A stretch of DNA of 64,000 nt from Amyelois transitella. Taxonomy: Eukaryota > Arthropoda > Insecta > Lepidoptera > Pyralidae. The DNA lies in the NCBI RefSeq assembly GCF_032362555.1, contig NC_083536.1, positions 7,192,001 through 7,256,000 on the forward strand, written 5' to 3'. The notes under the pieces are model-generated. The model saw only the letters and a program-made list of their open reading frames with translations. It was not told the DNA's origin and did not search any database. The first letter of the stretch is position 1; each line of letters starts with the position of its first letter. Of the stretch, positions 31,205 through 42,398 are shown piece after piece. A program made the translations under genes and the position numbers.

Positions 31205-34200
31205 GGGATAGGTGTACAAAATGATTCCTCGAGGTCAAATGATTCCCCATCGTTGTCGGTAAATTACTAGTGCCATCTATTAGATTTATATGCAAACGTC
31301 TTCCCCGCTCCCCGCTCAGTTCACCAGTGAAATATCATGGCGGTCTAAGCATCGTGCGCCGATTAATATTAAAAAAAAAGAAAATTGCTGTGTTCAATGT
31401 AAGGTAAGCGTCAAATCAATGTTGTATTATTTGGATGGTGTTGTATTTCAGTGAATTAACGTTTTATTTTCGACTTTGAATCATAATCAAGTGTTGTTTA
31501 AGTGCGGTTCGATTTCGCTAAGGCGACAAATTGAGGTTACTTTTCAATAATAAAAAAAAAAATTGTATTTGGGGTCAAACGATCCCTGCGTATGAGTGTA
31601 AAATGATCCCAGGATCATTTTACCCCTTCACTTTTGGTTTTTTTGAACATAAAAATATAATATACGTTTTTGTATGTTTATGTACGTGTGTATGTGTGAG
31701 TGTGTGTGTATATGTATGTCGAAATTTAAGTGTGTGTAGCATGTATAGCTTTTATATATCATTTGCAGATGCCGCGAAATTATCAAAGAAAGACAGACCG
31801 GCAAAAATGGAGCGAGGAGGCTATGTCACGAGCACTCGAAGAAGTAAAAAAAGGCATGCCATATAAAACAGCCAGCAAGTTCTCGGTACCTGTGATGAGC
31901 CTGAAAAGAAGAGCCAAAGGCAAAAATAAAGTTGCTGTTGGCGCAGTTAAGACCCTAGGAAGTAAACAAACGGTGTTTTCACCTGATCAAGAAAAATAAC
32001 TAATTCAGCACATAACAGACATGGAATCTAGGATGTATGGCCTAACCAAACAAGATGTACTTTCTCTGGCGTATTAGCTGGCGACGAAGAACAACATTAA
32101 GCATCCATTTTCAACTGAGAAAGAAAGAGCCGGTGTTGATTGGTTGAGAGGTTTTAGAAAACGGCATCCCGATATAGCTCTCCGAAGTCCAGAATCAACA
32201 TCAGCAGCACGAGCTAGAGCCTTTAATAAACCTGTCGTTGATAAATTCTTTTCTGTGTTAAAAGACATTCAGGAAAAACATCATTTCCATCCACACAGAA
32301 TATTCAATGTTGATGAGACTAGCATATGTACAGTGCCAACAAAAAACACAAAAGTATTCGCTAAAGCTGGTCGTAAACAAGTGGCAAGAGTTACTTCGGC
32401 TGAAAGAGGTGAGACGACAACAGCGGTTATTTGTTGTTCCGCAGCTGGTACATTTTTACCACCGATGTTTATATTTCGAAGAGTAAGAATGAAGATAGAA
32501 TTAATGGATGGTGCACCCCCAGGATCTGCTTATGCATGCAATTCAAGTGGTTGGATGAAACTTGAAGTTTTTGATCAATGGTTTGATCATTTTTTAGCTC
32601 ATGCGAAGCCTTCGGCAGATGATCCAGTCCTTTTAATTTTAGATGGGCATTTGTCGCACACCAAAAACTTGAATGTGGTATTAAAAGCCAGAGAAAATCA
32701 CGTCACAATTTTATGCTTGCCTCCACATTGCACGCATAAACTACAGCCCCTGGATGTAGGAGTAATGTATCCTCTCAGCGTCTATCATAATCAGGAATTA
32801 GAAAAGTGGATGAATAATAATCCGGGAAGAGTGGTGTCAGTGTTTCAAATTACAAAAATCTTTGCAGGGGCTTATCTTAGAGCAGCGGTGCCATTAAATG
32901 CGATAAATGGATTTTCTAAATGTGGAATTTGTCCTATGAATCAGGATATTTTCGGCGATGTGGACTTTGTGGCTGCAGAAACTACTGATATGGAAGCGGC
33001 TGCTCAAAACGAGGTTCCCAGTACTTCGGAATCTGCTTTAAACGACGCTGTTGATGCCCAAGTTGATCAAACAGTTGCTGTTCCTGATCCACAACAACCT
33101 GAGTCGGGGGTATATGATACCAATACGACAGATACATTACTTATAAATGATTGTAGAACACCTTCACCACAAATCTTAGATTCAAATAGGACTCCAACAT
33201 CATCACCTTCATTACTTTCGCAAGAATATACTTATATTCAAAACGATCCACCAGTGTCCCTGAATTCTACAAAACCTCAAGAGATTGGCACTGTCACAGC
33301 CTCCAAATCATTATTAGATTTACCATCAACATCTTTTGGTGTATATTCTCCACGAGACCTTCAACCTTTGCCAAAAATAGACCGAAAAAGAAGTAAGAAT
33401 GTAAGAAAACGAAAAATAGATACAACGGTTTTAACTAGCACACCTTATAAAAGCTATTTAGAAGAAGAAACGCAAAAAAAGAAAGAAAAAGAAGAGGGTA
33501 AGAAATCTAAGGGAAAAGGAGTTGGCAAAGGAAAAAAAACGATTCAAGGAAACAAAGAAAATAAAAAAACAAGGAGATAAAAAGAAGAACAGTAAAAAAC
33601 AAAAAATTGGAAGACGAGCAAGGACAGCCAGGAACTCTTATGAGTCAGAATCTTCTGTAGAAGAAGAGGACGCAGAGTGCTTGTTCTGCACGGAACCTTA
33701 TTCAAAAGACACTATGGGAGAAGGTTGGATCCGCTGTGTGGAATGTTTAAAATGGGGACACGAAGCATGCGCTGGACTCGATAGTGACGACGAAGATTTT
33801 ATATGTGACGTATTTTATATGCGACTTTTGTGTAGATCGCCGTGGAAATATAAGGAAGCAATTAGATCTCTGAATAAGTTGATCCTTTACCTATTATTAA
33901 AATGTTTTCTAGTAGTTGATTTTAATAGACTGTTAATCATAGTCAGATATTTAAATTAGGTTCAGAAATGTTTTTTGTTTCAGATTTATTGACCCATAAG
34001 ACTGGGTTTCTTTGTTTTGTTATTGAAATTTTTTTGGTAGTTGATTCAACAAGACTATTAATCATAGTTAGGTATTGAATTGGAAACAGCCCGTTTAAAA
34101 TTATTATGTTGAGTTCTTTTTTTATAACTTTAAGTTTCACTGGCTGAAAGACTGGGTTTCTATAGCTATATTAAGATATAAGATACTGATCTGACTAATT

Positions 34201-34555
34201 ACAGGCATTATAACAGTTAAATGTCAATTGTGATATGAAAAAACTAATAAAGACTGATTAGAATAACTAATTTAGTTTATTTTTTTACTCTGGGGGCAAT
34301 ATAATCCTCGGGATCATTTTAACCCTACCCCAGGAATCATTTTACCCACCCCGGTGTACAAAATGATGATGATAGTAGAGGTTTGGAAAATCACAAATAA
34401 AACAGAAAATATAAAGCCGCCCAAAAAGAGTTGTATTCCAAAATACGGCCAATTAAATGAACTATCCAAAGGTTTTTACAGATTTACTCTAGCTTCAATA
34501 CTTTGGCCACAATTAGCCTTCTCCCTTAGAGGGATCATTATGTACACCTTTCCCC
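31205..34555 (+). mobile_element. pogo-type element B, copy 2
   Basis: Duplicate of 22609-25958 with the same terminal repeats (GGGGATAGGTGTACAAAATG; right end CCTTTCCCC before TA), the same subterminal motifs, and a (TG)n-rich intron near 31670-31735. It is inserted in Tigger copy 2. Confidence 0.88.
31769..33959 (+). pseudogene. pogo-like transposase with PHD-like finger, copy 2
   Basis: The same gene as 23173-25362, with the same two stops (equivalent to 31997-31999 and 32075-32077) and the catalytic motifs FNVDETSIC, LILDGHLSH and HKLQPLDVG. One extra A near 33569 shifts the frame, so the long frame ends at 33580 and the PHD-like part continues in another frame (33522-33959: CLFCTEP, CVECLKWGHEAC). 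The extra A in an A-run may be a sequencing error. Confidence 0.82.
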
Positions 34556-36312
34556 TAACTATTGCGAAGGAACTTGGTGTAAATCACTCGACTATATCCC
34601 CAATAAAAAAGAATAAACACAAAATAGAACCTTTGTTTAACGCAAACGTTTTAAAACCTAAACGCGTGAGGGAGTCGTCTCAAGAACAAGTTGATGTGGC
34701 ACTTTTACAGTGGTTTAAGCTGCAACGTAATCGAGGAATACCCGTCAATGGGCCCATGCTTCAAGAAAAGGCAAGTTGTTTTGCTAAAGATTTAAATATT
34801 CTTAACTTTAATTGTTCCGCGAGTTGGATTAGCCGTTTCAAGACTAGACACAATATTGTCGCCGGAAAAATTGCTGGAGAGTCATTGTCGGTTGAACAGA
34901 GTGATGTGACAGAGTGGCTAACAAAAGTTTGGCCTAATTTGCGAGCAAAATTTAGTGACGACAACATTTTTAATGCAGACGAAACCAGATTATTCTATAA
35001 GCTAACGCCAGATAAAACATTAAAATTTAAAGGTGAAAAATGTTCGGGAGGTAAACTTTCAAAAGACAGAATAACTGTGATGGTAGCAGCTAACATGAAT
35101 GGCACGATAAAAAAAAAAGCTGTTAATTATTATCGGCAAGTCAAAGAACCCCAGATGCTTTAAAAATGTACGATCTCTGCCAGTAGATTATGGAAACAAT
35201 CGCAAGGCCTGGATGACGTCTGATATTTTTGTCAAGTGGGTGCGGGACTGGGATCGAGAACTGAATAAAAAAAAGAAAAAGATCCTGCTTCTGGTTGATA
35301 ATTGTCCAGCTCATCCGTCAGTCAGCGACTTGAGAAGCATAACTCTCGTATTCCTGCCTCCTAACACAACATCTACACTACAACCTATGGACCAAGGAAT
35401 TATTCGGGCGTTAAAGTCTAACTTTCGTAAAAACTTGGTTCTAAAAATTATCGCCAGTCTTGAGGCAAATAAAGACGCCTGTAGCGCCAAAAATCCGAAA
35501 ATCACCATACTGGATGCCATTCTCATGATATATGATGCCTGGAACAAACTTACGTCAGCAACGATTTCCAACTGTTATAAACACGCTGGATTTGTCCGAG
35601 ACAGTGCCAGTGTTGCTGCCGACAACGATGATGGTGACATTGATGATGATGTGCCGCTGTCTGTTTGGGCAAGAGCTCTGAATAAAGGACTTCCGATAGG
35701 AAATGAAGAACTTGAACATTATTCTACTATTGATGATGATCTCGTAACGTGTGAGGAGCCGACTGACGAAAATATTGTACAAAATATTATCGTCAACAGT
35801 CAAGATAGCGATGATAATAATGACGTCGATGGCCAGGAACAAAATTGTACTACTCCAAGTGTATCAGAAGCTCTAAAAGCTGCAGAAGTACTGACTTTGT
35901 TTGTGCATTCTAATTTTGAAGACGACAACATGAAAAGTATTATGTCTCAATTGCATAATGCAGTCCGTACTTCTTACTATAAAAATAAAAAACAAAAACA
36001 ATCAAAAATTACCGACTTTTTGCAGTAGGTGTAGCGTTGTTTTAAATTACTTATTGATTAATCTCATTTCTTTTCCTTCTTAGTACACTTCTGTACCGTA
36101 TATGTATGCATATTATTATATGTGAAATAAATAAATATTTTTATTTCAATGTTTTTTTTTGTCTGTTAGTCACCTTAATACGTATTAATACGTATGTACA
36201 TAAATTTTGTATATGATAATTAAAAAAAAAATGATTGTTTAGTACGACTTCCGGTTATTACGACGTAATATCACTGGTCCCTTGACCGTCGTTATAACCG
36301 GATTCCACTGTA

Positions 36313-37679
36313 CTACGAAAATTATAGTAAAATATTAAAAAAGTCGGTAAAAATATCCAAAAAATAAACATTTACGAGACAAATAAATAACTCGGATAAT
36401 AAATATAAAACAATGTGGAAAATCATAAACACAAAAACTAGAAAATCCTCTGTAAATAGAAACAAAAACATGACATTAATAATAGAAAACGACATAATAG
36501 ATAACCCCAATAAAATTTGCGAAACATTCAATGACATTTTTAGTGTTGCAGGAGAAAATGTAGCTCCAAATCCAAAAAATCTGTATAGAATTCAGCTGCC
36601 TAACAAAGAAAACCAATTAAACTCAATGTTTTTAACGGCGGTAGATGAAAGAGAAATAATAAAAATCATTAAAGACATGAAAAATAAACATAGTTATGGT
36701 ATCGACGACATCCCTCCAACTCTAATAAAAAAATGCGCGGAAGAGTTAGTTCTACCACTGACACTCCTTGTGAATCAAAGTTTCGAAAGCGGCGAATTTC
36801 CGGACTTATTAAAAATAGTCTTGGTAAAACCTATCCATAAAAAAGGAGATACCACCTTACCCCAAAATTATAGGCCTATAGCGCTCTTGCCGAGCTTATC
36901 AAAAATATTTGAAAAAGCAATGTGCAATCGTTTATACGCTTTTCTGGAAAAATACAACATACTGGACGATTGTCAGAATGGCTTTAGGAAAACAAGGTCC
37001 ACAACAAAGGCAGTATACAAATACATCCAAACCGCTCTATCACACTTAAATGAAAAAAAATACGGACTGGGACTGCTACTAGATATGAGCAAAGCTTACG
37101 AAAGTGTAGACTATTGCATTTTATTGGCAAAATTACACAGCGTCGGGGTTCGCGGGACAGCTCTAGACTGGTTCAAATCCTACCTACATGGTCGAAAGCA
37201 AAGTGTACAAATAGAAAATTTGAATACCAAAACCGAGATAGAAACAGTAAGATCTCAGGAAAAAGTCCTAACTTGTTCTATACCCCAAGGAAGCGTTTTA
37301 GGATGTGTATTGTTCCTTATATACATAAATGACCTCCCAAAAATAATAAAAAAGAATGACATAGTCCTGCCTGTACTTTTCGCAGATGACATTTCAATAT
37401 TAATAAAATGTGACAACTCTGAGGAAGCAAACGAATTATTACATGACACAATTCAAACAGTGACTGCCTGGCTTCAAAAACATAACCTCAACGTTAACTA
37501 TTTAAAAACAAAAATTATTCAATTTAGACCCTACGTAAAAAAACCTTTAAAAATTAATTTAAATATTAGTAACCAAAAAATAGAATGCGTAGACACATTC
37601 AAATTACTTGGCATAATGATAGATACTCACCATAATTGGAAGGCCCATGTAGAGTTAGTTAGGTCAAGACTATCTTTAC
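36313..37679 (+). pseudogene. LINE1 ORF2, reverse transcriptase domain
   Basis: From 36413 it is open without stops. Motifs: NKHSYGIDDIPPTLIKKC, KPIHKKGDTTLPQNYRPIAL (RT motif 1-2), QNGFRKTRSTTKA, GLLLDMSKAYESVD (motif A, Asp), CSIPQGSVLGCVLFLIYIND (motif B), VLFADDISIL (motif C, catalytic FADD), and LGIMIDTHHNWKAHV. It continues the endonuclease at 30782 once Tigger is removed. It ends where LINE2 is inserted (CTTTAC, 37674-37679), after which the frame runs on into LINE2 by chance. The RT copies element RNA at the nicked target. Confidence 0.85.
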
Positions 37680-37854
37680 TTTTTTTTCGGTGGGTAGCAG
37701 TGAAACAAAAAGTTGTAGTTTTTAGCCTCTCTGTAATTTTAATATTTTAAAAATCTAATTTATTCAAATTTTATTATAATTTATATGAACATTATTGTCA
37801 AATAACATAGTCTACCTGCCAGTTGTTAAGTTTCCTCTCAAAAAAGAACACATA

Positions 37855-38637
37855 ATGGAATCGATTCAAAAATCTATAAACGACATGATGACACTGTTCA
37901 ACTCAAAAATGGAGGACTTCCAGTGCAGTTTACAGCAAGCTAATCCATCACCTAACGTCACTTCATTGGCCACGGACTTTGCTGACTTTAGGAGCTTCAT
38001 TGGTGTCACAATGGGATCACTGCAGAAACAAGTTGCCTTGCTCTCACAGCAGCAGGAGCAATTTGAGATGAACTTCCGGCGTAACATGCTGCTTCTTCAT
38101 GGTATGTCTGAGGGCTCAAATGAAGATCTTATTCCAGAAATTGTGCACATGGCAAATGCCAAATTAAAGATAGCCAATTTCTCAGAGGCTAATATTGCAC
38201 GTTGCTATCGCTTGGGACGTTCTGCTGTTGGTGGGAAACCGAGGCCAATTCTGATTGAATTTCTCAACATTTCATATAAGGATAAATTCTGGCATGCTAA
38301 GACAGTACTTAAAGGCTCTGGATTGACCCTCTCAGAATATTTGACCAAGATCAGGCACCAAGCATTCATGGCAGCTCGTCAACACTTTGGTGTAAATAAA
38401 TGTTGGACTCGAGATGGTTGCGTGTTGGTTATCGGGCGTGATGGTTCCAGACATCGCGTTTGCACAATTGAAGATGTCAACAGGCTTCGAGGTAACTTCC
38501 AAACAGAGGTCTTGAGCGTGAAGCCTACTGCAGAAGTGGTGCCGGCGGGTGGCATACCAGCGACAAAGCCTGCGGTGGTGCCTGCGGTCGTCGGGGGCTC
38601 GTCGTCGCGTCCGAAACGTGTCGTTGTCAAGAAGTAG
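37855..38637 (+). CDS. LINE2 ORF1 protein (260 aa)
   Basis: ATG 37855 (MESIQKSINDMMTLFNSKME) is chosen because upstream codons in the frame are UTR-like. Residues about 1-75 form a probable coiled coil (ending LQKQVALLSQQQEQFEMNFR). Next, NMLLLHGMSEGSNEDLIPEI, ARCYRLGRSAVGGKPRPILI and SYKDKFWHAKTVLKGSGLTL resemble the RRM-like core of LINE ORF1 proteins ('Ny..chR.G......pRPIlvkf.....k..v'). The C-terminus is Val/Pro/Lys-rich (SSRPKRVVVKK). It would bind the element RNA. The frame is intact. Confidence 0.75.
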   Translation: MESIQKSINDMMTLFNSKMEDFQCSLQQANPSPNVTSLATDFADFRSFIGVTMGSLQKQVALLSQQQEQFEMNFRRNMLLLHGMSEGSNEDLIPEIVHMANAKLKIANFSEANIARCYRLGRSAVGGKPRPILIEFLNISYKDKFWHAKTVLKGSGLTLSEYLTKIRHQAFMAARQHFGVNKCWTRDGCVLVIGRDGSRHRVCTIEDVNRLRGNFQTEVLSVKPTAEVVPAGGIPATKPAVVPAVVGGSSSRPKRVVVKK

Positions 38638-39067
38638 TTTCCGTCGGAATGTAACATCGGTTCTTACGAAGTGATTTCTAATAACTACCTTCTTACTTTT
38701 TATTATATTTTGTTTTTAATTTATGAGTCAAATGCGGTAGTTGTTGTAGTATATGTCAGATTTGCTTGCGTTGTCTAACTGTCATGAGTCTGTCATCTGT
38801 CGTCACTTGACATTGACAGTAACTCTTTTATTTTTAATTTTTTTTTTTCTTTTTTAAATATCATCTTTTCGAGATGTTATGATATTTTGTCTCATTTATT
38901 AATTATGTTCTTTCTTCTCTAAGACTAGTCTGCTGGCGGGTGGCTTTAAATTGGTTATTGCTAATTTAGCAAATAACTATATATTATATTTTATATTATT
39001 TTATTATTATAGCACTTTATTATTGTTTTATTCTCATATATATAGGTATATATACAAATAATTTATT
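38638..39067 (+). other. LINE2 region between ORF1 and ORF2
   Basis: 430 bp, T-rich, without a frame. ORF2 translation probably uses its own ATG at 39068, reached by reinitiation or an internal mechanism; no overlapping stop-start is seen. Confidence 0.5.
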
Positions 39068-41962
39068 ATGTGTAGTACAAATGATAGTATTAATTCTATC
39101 ACTCTTCCACTTAACGAGACTATTGATGGGTATTTTTCTGATGTGCCTAAAAACTTTAACGTAATTCATATTAACGCACAAAGCATACCAGGTCATTATC
39201 CTGATCTGTTGACCTGTTTTGACAGCAAACATGTACATGCCATATTAGTTTCTGAATCTTGGTTTAAATCTTGTCATCCTTCCACCTCTTACTCCTTACC
39301 GGGATTCCAACTCATTCGCAATGATCGCCCTGATAAGGGTGGTGGTGGTGTTGCCATCTACTTAAGATCTTATATCCCTTTTAATATTATTCGTGCGTCT
39401 CAAGTTACTGACTCCTCTCTTGAAGCCGAGTATCTCTTTATTGAAATCACTCTTTCACACACTCCTGTTCTCCTTGGTGTTTTCTATAGTTCTTCTTCAA
39501 ATATTAATTATTTCTCTAGCCTTGAAACTACCTTAGAAGACATCATGCCCTCCTATATGCACACAATTATACTAGGTGACTTCAACACATGCTTAGTCAA
39601 AGGTGATAACCGTGCAAATTCCTTATCATCCATTACTGATGCTTGCAATTTGACCATTCTTCCACTCCTTCCTACGCATCATTTTCCCGGTCGCGTTCCT
39701 TCTCTTCTCGATCTCATTCTTGTGTCCTCTCCTGATCTTGTATCCAAACATGGTCAATGCAATGCAGATATTTTCTCCTACCATGACCTTTTATATCTTT
39801 CTATCAAAATTAAACCTCCGAAACCAAAATCCAAAATTCTTCTGCAGCGTAATTTTAATGCTATTGACCTTAATATGTTGCGTCATGATGCCATACAAAG
39901 TAATTGGGATTCAGTGTTTGAAACTGACTCGGTCAATGATCAAGTTAATAAATTTAATGACCTAGTTATAGGCATTTACAACAAACACGCTCCTATTCGA
40001 CCTGTTAGGGTCAAGCACTTTCCCGCTCCATGGTTGACAGATAGCATTAGGGCTTGTATTGCTAAAAAACACGCTGCTAAGACTAGGTTTAAGTCTGATC
40101 CAGTCGGATATCGTGACAAATATATAGAAGTTCGTAACGCTTGTAACAAGATGTGTAGGGAGGCCCAACGCCGTCACATTCACAAGACTGTTCAAAATGG
40201 TGATCCAGGCAGAGTCTGGAGGTTTTTAAAATCTTTGGGAGTAGGAAAGAGAAACCACAGTGTTTCCAAATCTCTTAATATTAATGGCCTCAATAGGCAT
40301 TTCTCTTCTTCTTGTGATTTTGGTGGCAATGATAAAAGTTCCATATTAAACCACCTCAATTCTTTTCCACCTCCCGATTATCCTCCTTTTACGTTTAACC
40401 TAGTTACCGAATGTGATGTTCAAAAGTGCGTCCTTGCTGTAACCTCGAATGCTGTTGGGGCTGATGAGATGAGCCGTAAAATGGTTCTGCCCATACTTGA
40501 CATTATCCTCCCCACTTTAACACAAATGTTCAATAACTCCCTTTCCACTGGTTGTTTTCCCTCTATTTGGAAAAATGCGTTTATTACTCCTTTACCCAAA
40601 AAACCCACTCCATCGTCCTTTTCCGATTACCGTCCTATATCTGTTCTACCATTTTTGTCAAAAATCCTTGAACGTTTAGTTCAGTCACAATTAAATCATT
40701 TTCTTCGACAAAATCACATCCTTAATCCCTCCCAATCAGGATTTCGTGCAGGGCACAGTACCACCTCTGCACTTATCACTATCGGTGACGACATACGACT
40801 TGCCATGGACAATTCGCAGTTGACCATCCTCACGTTGCTTGATTTTACAAATGCATTCAATACTGTCGATCATGATGTTCTACTCAGTTTGATGCGCACT
40901 GTGAACATATCTCCATCGGCAATTATTTGGTTTAGTTCGTACCTCAGTGGCCGTCAGCAGTGCATCCGTATTGATGATGATCTATCATCATGGTGTCACA
41001 TCTCGGCTGGGGTACCTCAAGGCGGTGTGCTCTCTCCTTTATTGTTCGCACTTTTTATTAACCGTATCACTGATAACCTTCGGTCTTCCTACCATCTTTA
41101 TGCGGATGATCTGCAAATTTATTGTCACTCTCCATTAGCTGATTTACCTTCCGCGATTTCCTCTATTAATGGTGATTTGATGCGAATATCTGACTGGAGC
41201 AGATCTTTTGGAATTAAGGTGAATCCATCTAAAACGCAGGCAATCATAATCGGTAGCCCTTATTTTGTTTCTCGTATTGATTGGAGTTTAATGCCTCCTC
41301 TTAATTTTGATAATGTGGTAATTCCTTTTAGTGACAAGGTGAAAAATTTGGGTTTAATATTCGACAACACTTTGTCATGGTCGCATCATATTAATGACGT
41401 GAGCAGGAAAATGTTCTTTGCATTCAGCTCGCTTAGAAGGTTACGTAATTTCCTACCTGTTGATACTAAAATTGCGCTGACACAATCTCTTCTTCTCCCC
41501 CTCCTTGATTACGCTGATACTGCTTATCTCGACGTCACTGAGGAACAGTTAAACAAACTCGAGCGTCTTCAAAATCTTTCTATTCGTTTCATATTTGGGC
41601 TTCGCAAATATGATCACGTTTCTTCTTTCCGTTCGCAGCTGAAGTGGCTTCCTATCCGACTCCGTCGCAATTTGCATATTGTGACAATGCTCTATTCGGT
41701 CTTATTTAATCCTTTTTCTCCATCTTATTTAAAGGAGCGCTTCAATTTTTATAGCGATGCCCAAGGCGCCACCCGCAGTCTGCGTAGCACGGTTACCCTA
41801 CGACTAAGACTACCGACATCCAGCACCAATTTTTACTCCCACTCTTTTACTGTACAAGCTGTCCGTCTATGGAATGCTCTCCCTGTCGATATCAGGAAAG
41901 CCCAGACTATTAATAGTTTCAGAAATCTCGTTAAGTCTCATTATCTTTCTACTCTATCCTAA
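39068..41962 (+). CDS. LINE2 ORF2: endonuclease and reverse transcriptase (964 aa)
   Basis: Residues about 20-245 form the AP-type endonuclease: FNVIHINAQSIPGHYPDLL, ILVSESWFKS (Glu), GGGGVAIYL, TIILGDFNTCLV and FSYHDLLYLSI, where the usual SDH reads SYHD. Residues about 480-740 form the reverse transcriptase: AVGADEMSRKM, PLPKKPTPSSFSDYRPISVL, QSGFRAGHSTTSA, LLDFTNAFNTVDHDV (motif A), GVPQGGVLSPLLFALFINRI (motif B) and HLYADDLQIYC (motif C, YADD). The C-terminal part ends VRLWNALPVDIRKAQTINSF. No internal stop; possibly active. Confidence 0.9.
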   Translation: MCSTNDSINSITLPLNETIDGYFSDVPKNFNVIHINAQSIPGHYPDLLTCFDSKHVHAILVSESWFKSCHPSTSYSLPGFQLIRNDRPDKGGGGVAIYLRSYIPFNIIRASQVTDSSLEAEYLFIEITLSHTPVLLGVFYSSSSNINYFSSLETTLEDIMPSYMHTIILGDFNTCLVKGDNRANSLSSITDACNLTILPLLPTHHFPGRVPSLLDLILVSSPDLVSKHGQCNADIFSYHDLLYLSIKIKPPKPKSKILLQRNFNAIDLNMLRHDAIQSNWDSVFETDSVNDQVNKFNDLVIGIYNKHAPIRPVRVKHFPAPWLTDSIRACIAKKHAAKTRFKSDPVGYRDKYIEVRNACNKMCREAQRRHIHKTVQNGDPGRVWRFLKSLGVGKRNHSVSKSLNINGLNRHFSSSCDFGGNDKSSILNHLNSFPPPDYPPFTFNLVTECDVQKCVLAVTSNAVGADEMSRKMVLPILDIILPTLTQMFNNSLSTGCFPSIWKNAFITPLPKKPTPSSFSDYRPISVLPFLSKILERLVQSQLNHFLRQNHILNPSQSGFRAGHSTTSALITIGDDIRLAMDNSQLTILTLLDFTNAFNTVDHDVLLSLMRTVNISPSAIIWFSSYLSGRQQCIRIDDDLSSWCHISAGVPQGGVLSPLLFALFINRITDNLRSSYHLYADDLQIYCHSPLADLPSAISSINGDLMRISDWSRSFGIKVNPSKTQAIIIGSPYFVSRIDWSLMPPLNFDNVVIPFSDKVKNLGLIFDNTLSWSHHINDVSRKMFFAFSSLRRLRNFLPVDTKIALTQSLLLPLLDYADTAYLDVTEEQLNKLERLQNLSIRFIFGLRKYDHVSSFRSQLKWLPIRLRRNLHIVTMLYSVLFNPFSPSYLKERFNFYSDAQGATRSLRSTVTLRLRLPTSSTNFYSHSFTVQAVRLWNALPVDIRKAQTINSFRNLVKSHYLSTLS

Positions 41963-42301
41963 GTATATGTTATTATTATATGTATTTATCTGTATTTATG
42001 CGTATTTGTATGTATTTATATGTATTATATTTAGATATATATTCTGTATGTATGTATATATATATATAATATATTTTATTAGTAGTATGTATCTTATTAT
42101 GTTCAAACATTTATTTATCTTGTTCTGCGCCAACGCCGATCTCCTGTTTGGTTTCCTTCCACCCAAAGGTTGACTGGAAGAGATTGCTTTAGCGATAAGT
42201 CCGCCTTTGTACCATATACTATATCTGCTTTGTGTTGTTTTGTATGTTTTCTCTTATGGTGCAATAAAGAGTTTTATCTATCTATCTATCTATCTATCTA
42301 G
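41963..42301 (+). other. LINE2 3' UTR and tail
   Basis: It starts with a run of GTATTTAT/TATGTATT repeats (41970-42100), then TTTGGTTTCCTTCCACCCAA and GTGCAATAAAGAGTTTT, followed by (ATCT)n at 42275-42300. Frames here are low-complexity and not coding. Confidence 0.7.
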
Positions 42302-42307
42302 CTTTAC

Positions 42308-42398
42308 GTACGCCCTGTATGAGCTAGTCCAGAGCACCAGCACAGAGGCAGCGCTATCCGCATACTATGCATATGCCTACTCTCAACTCAAATATGGC
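42308..42398 (+). pseudogene. LINE1 ORF2 fragment between LINE2 and hAT
   Basis: It reads YALYELVQSTSTEAALSAYY and AYAYSQLKYG, then the hAT element begins. With the hAT removed the frame goes on ...SQLKYGIMLWGNSADVGDLF at 49832. One base is out of register relative to the RT part at 37679. Confidence 0.75.

Larger units (their letters stand above)
27080..35650. repeat. Tandem duplication, unit 2 (8571 bp)
   Basis: Near-identical to 18449-27053. Differences seen are a 36-bp deletion in LINE1 ORF1 (equivalent of about 20930-20965), one extra A near 31558, one extra A near 33569 that shifts the PHD-transposase frame, and at least one substitution (33053). Its left edge is inside the pogo A transposase and its right edge inside the Tigger transposase. 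Confidence 0.9.
31126..36028 (+). pseudogene. Tigger transposase, copy 2 (split by element B, one frameshift)
   Basis: ATG 31126 (MAKRKSFSIEEKS) is followed by element B, then TIAKELGVNHSTISPIKKNK and a second HTH. Catalytic motifs are FNADETRLFYK, LLLVDNCPAH and LQPMDQGIIRALK (30 residues between the last two Asp). From 35213 the frame is open to a stop at 36026, including the acidic C-terminal tail (DDNNDVDGQEQNC) and the closing KQKQSKITDFLQ, typical of Tigger proteins. The A-run frameshift near 35117 is shared with copy 1, so it predates the duplication. Inactive as it stands. Confidence 0.82.
30785..36310 (+). mobile_element. Tigger-type pogo element, copy 2 (both ends present)
   Basis: Left end CAGTAGAATCCGTTTAGTAC; right end read inward CAGTGGAATCCGGTTATAAC; TA at 30783-30784 and 36311-36312. 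TTATAACGAC-type motifs occur at both ends (30819, 30909, 30960; 36241-36300). Without the nested element B it would be about 2.2 kb. It is inserted in LINE1 ORF2 between the endonuclease and reverse transcriptase. Confidence 0.9.
37680..42301 (+). mobile_element. LINE2: near-complete non-LTR retrotransposon with (ATCT)n tail
   Basis: It is flanked by CTTTAC (37674-37679 and 42302-42307). The order is 5' UTR, ORF1 (37855-38637), ORF2 (39068-41962), a 3' UTR ending GTGCAATAAAGAGTTTT, then six or so TATC units. The ORFs are open, so the insertion is recent. The microsatellite tail and the single ORF1 without a zinc finger fit CR1/L2-like LINEs; exact clade uncertain. Confidence 0.82.

Noticed and set aside
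36413..37750. 445-aa LINE1 reverse transcriptase frame ending ...VVVFSLSVILIF.
   Set aside because: The last about 24 residues (from about 37680) are LINE2 5' sequence read through by chance; the LINE1 part ends at the CTTTAC target duplication.
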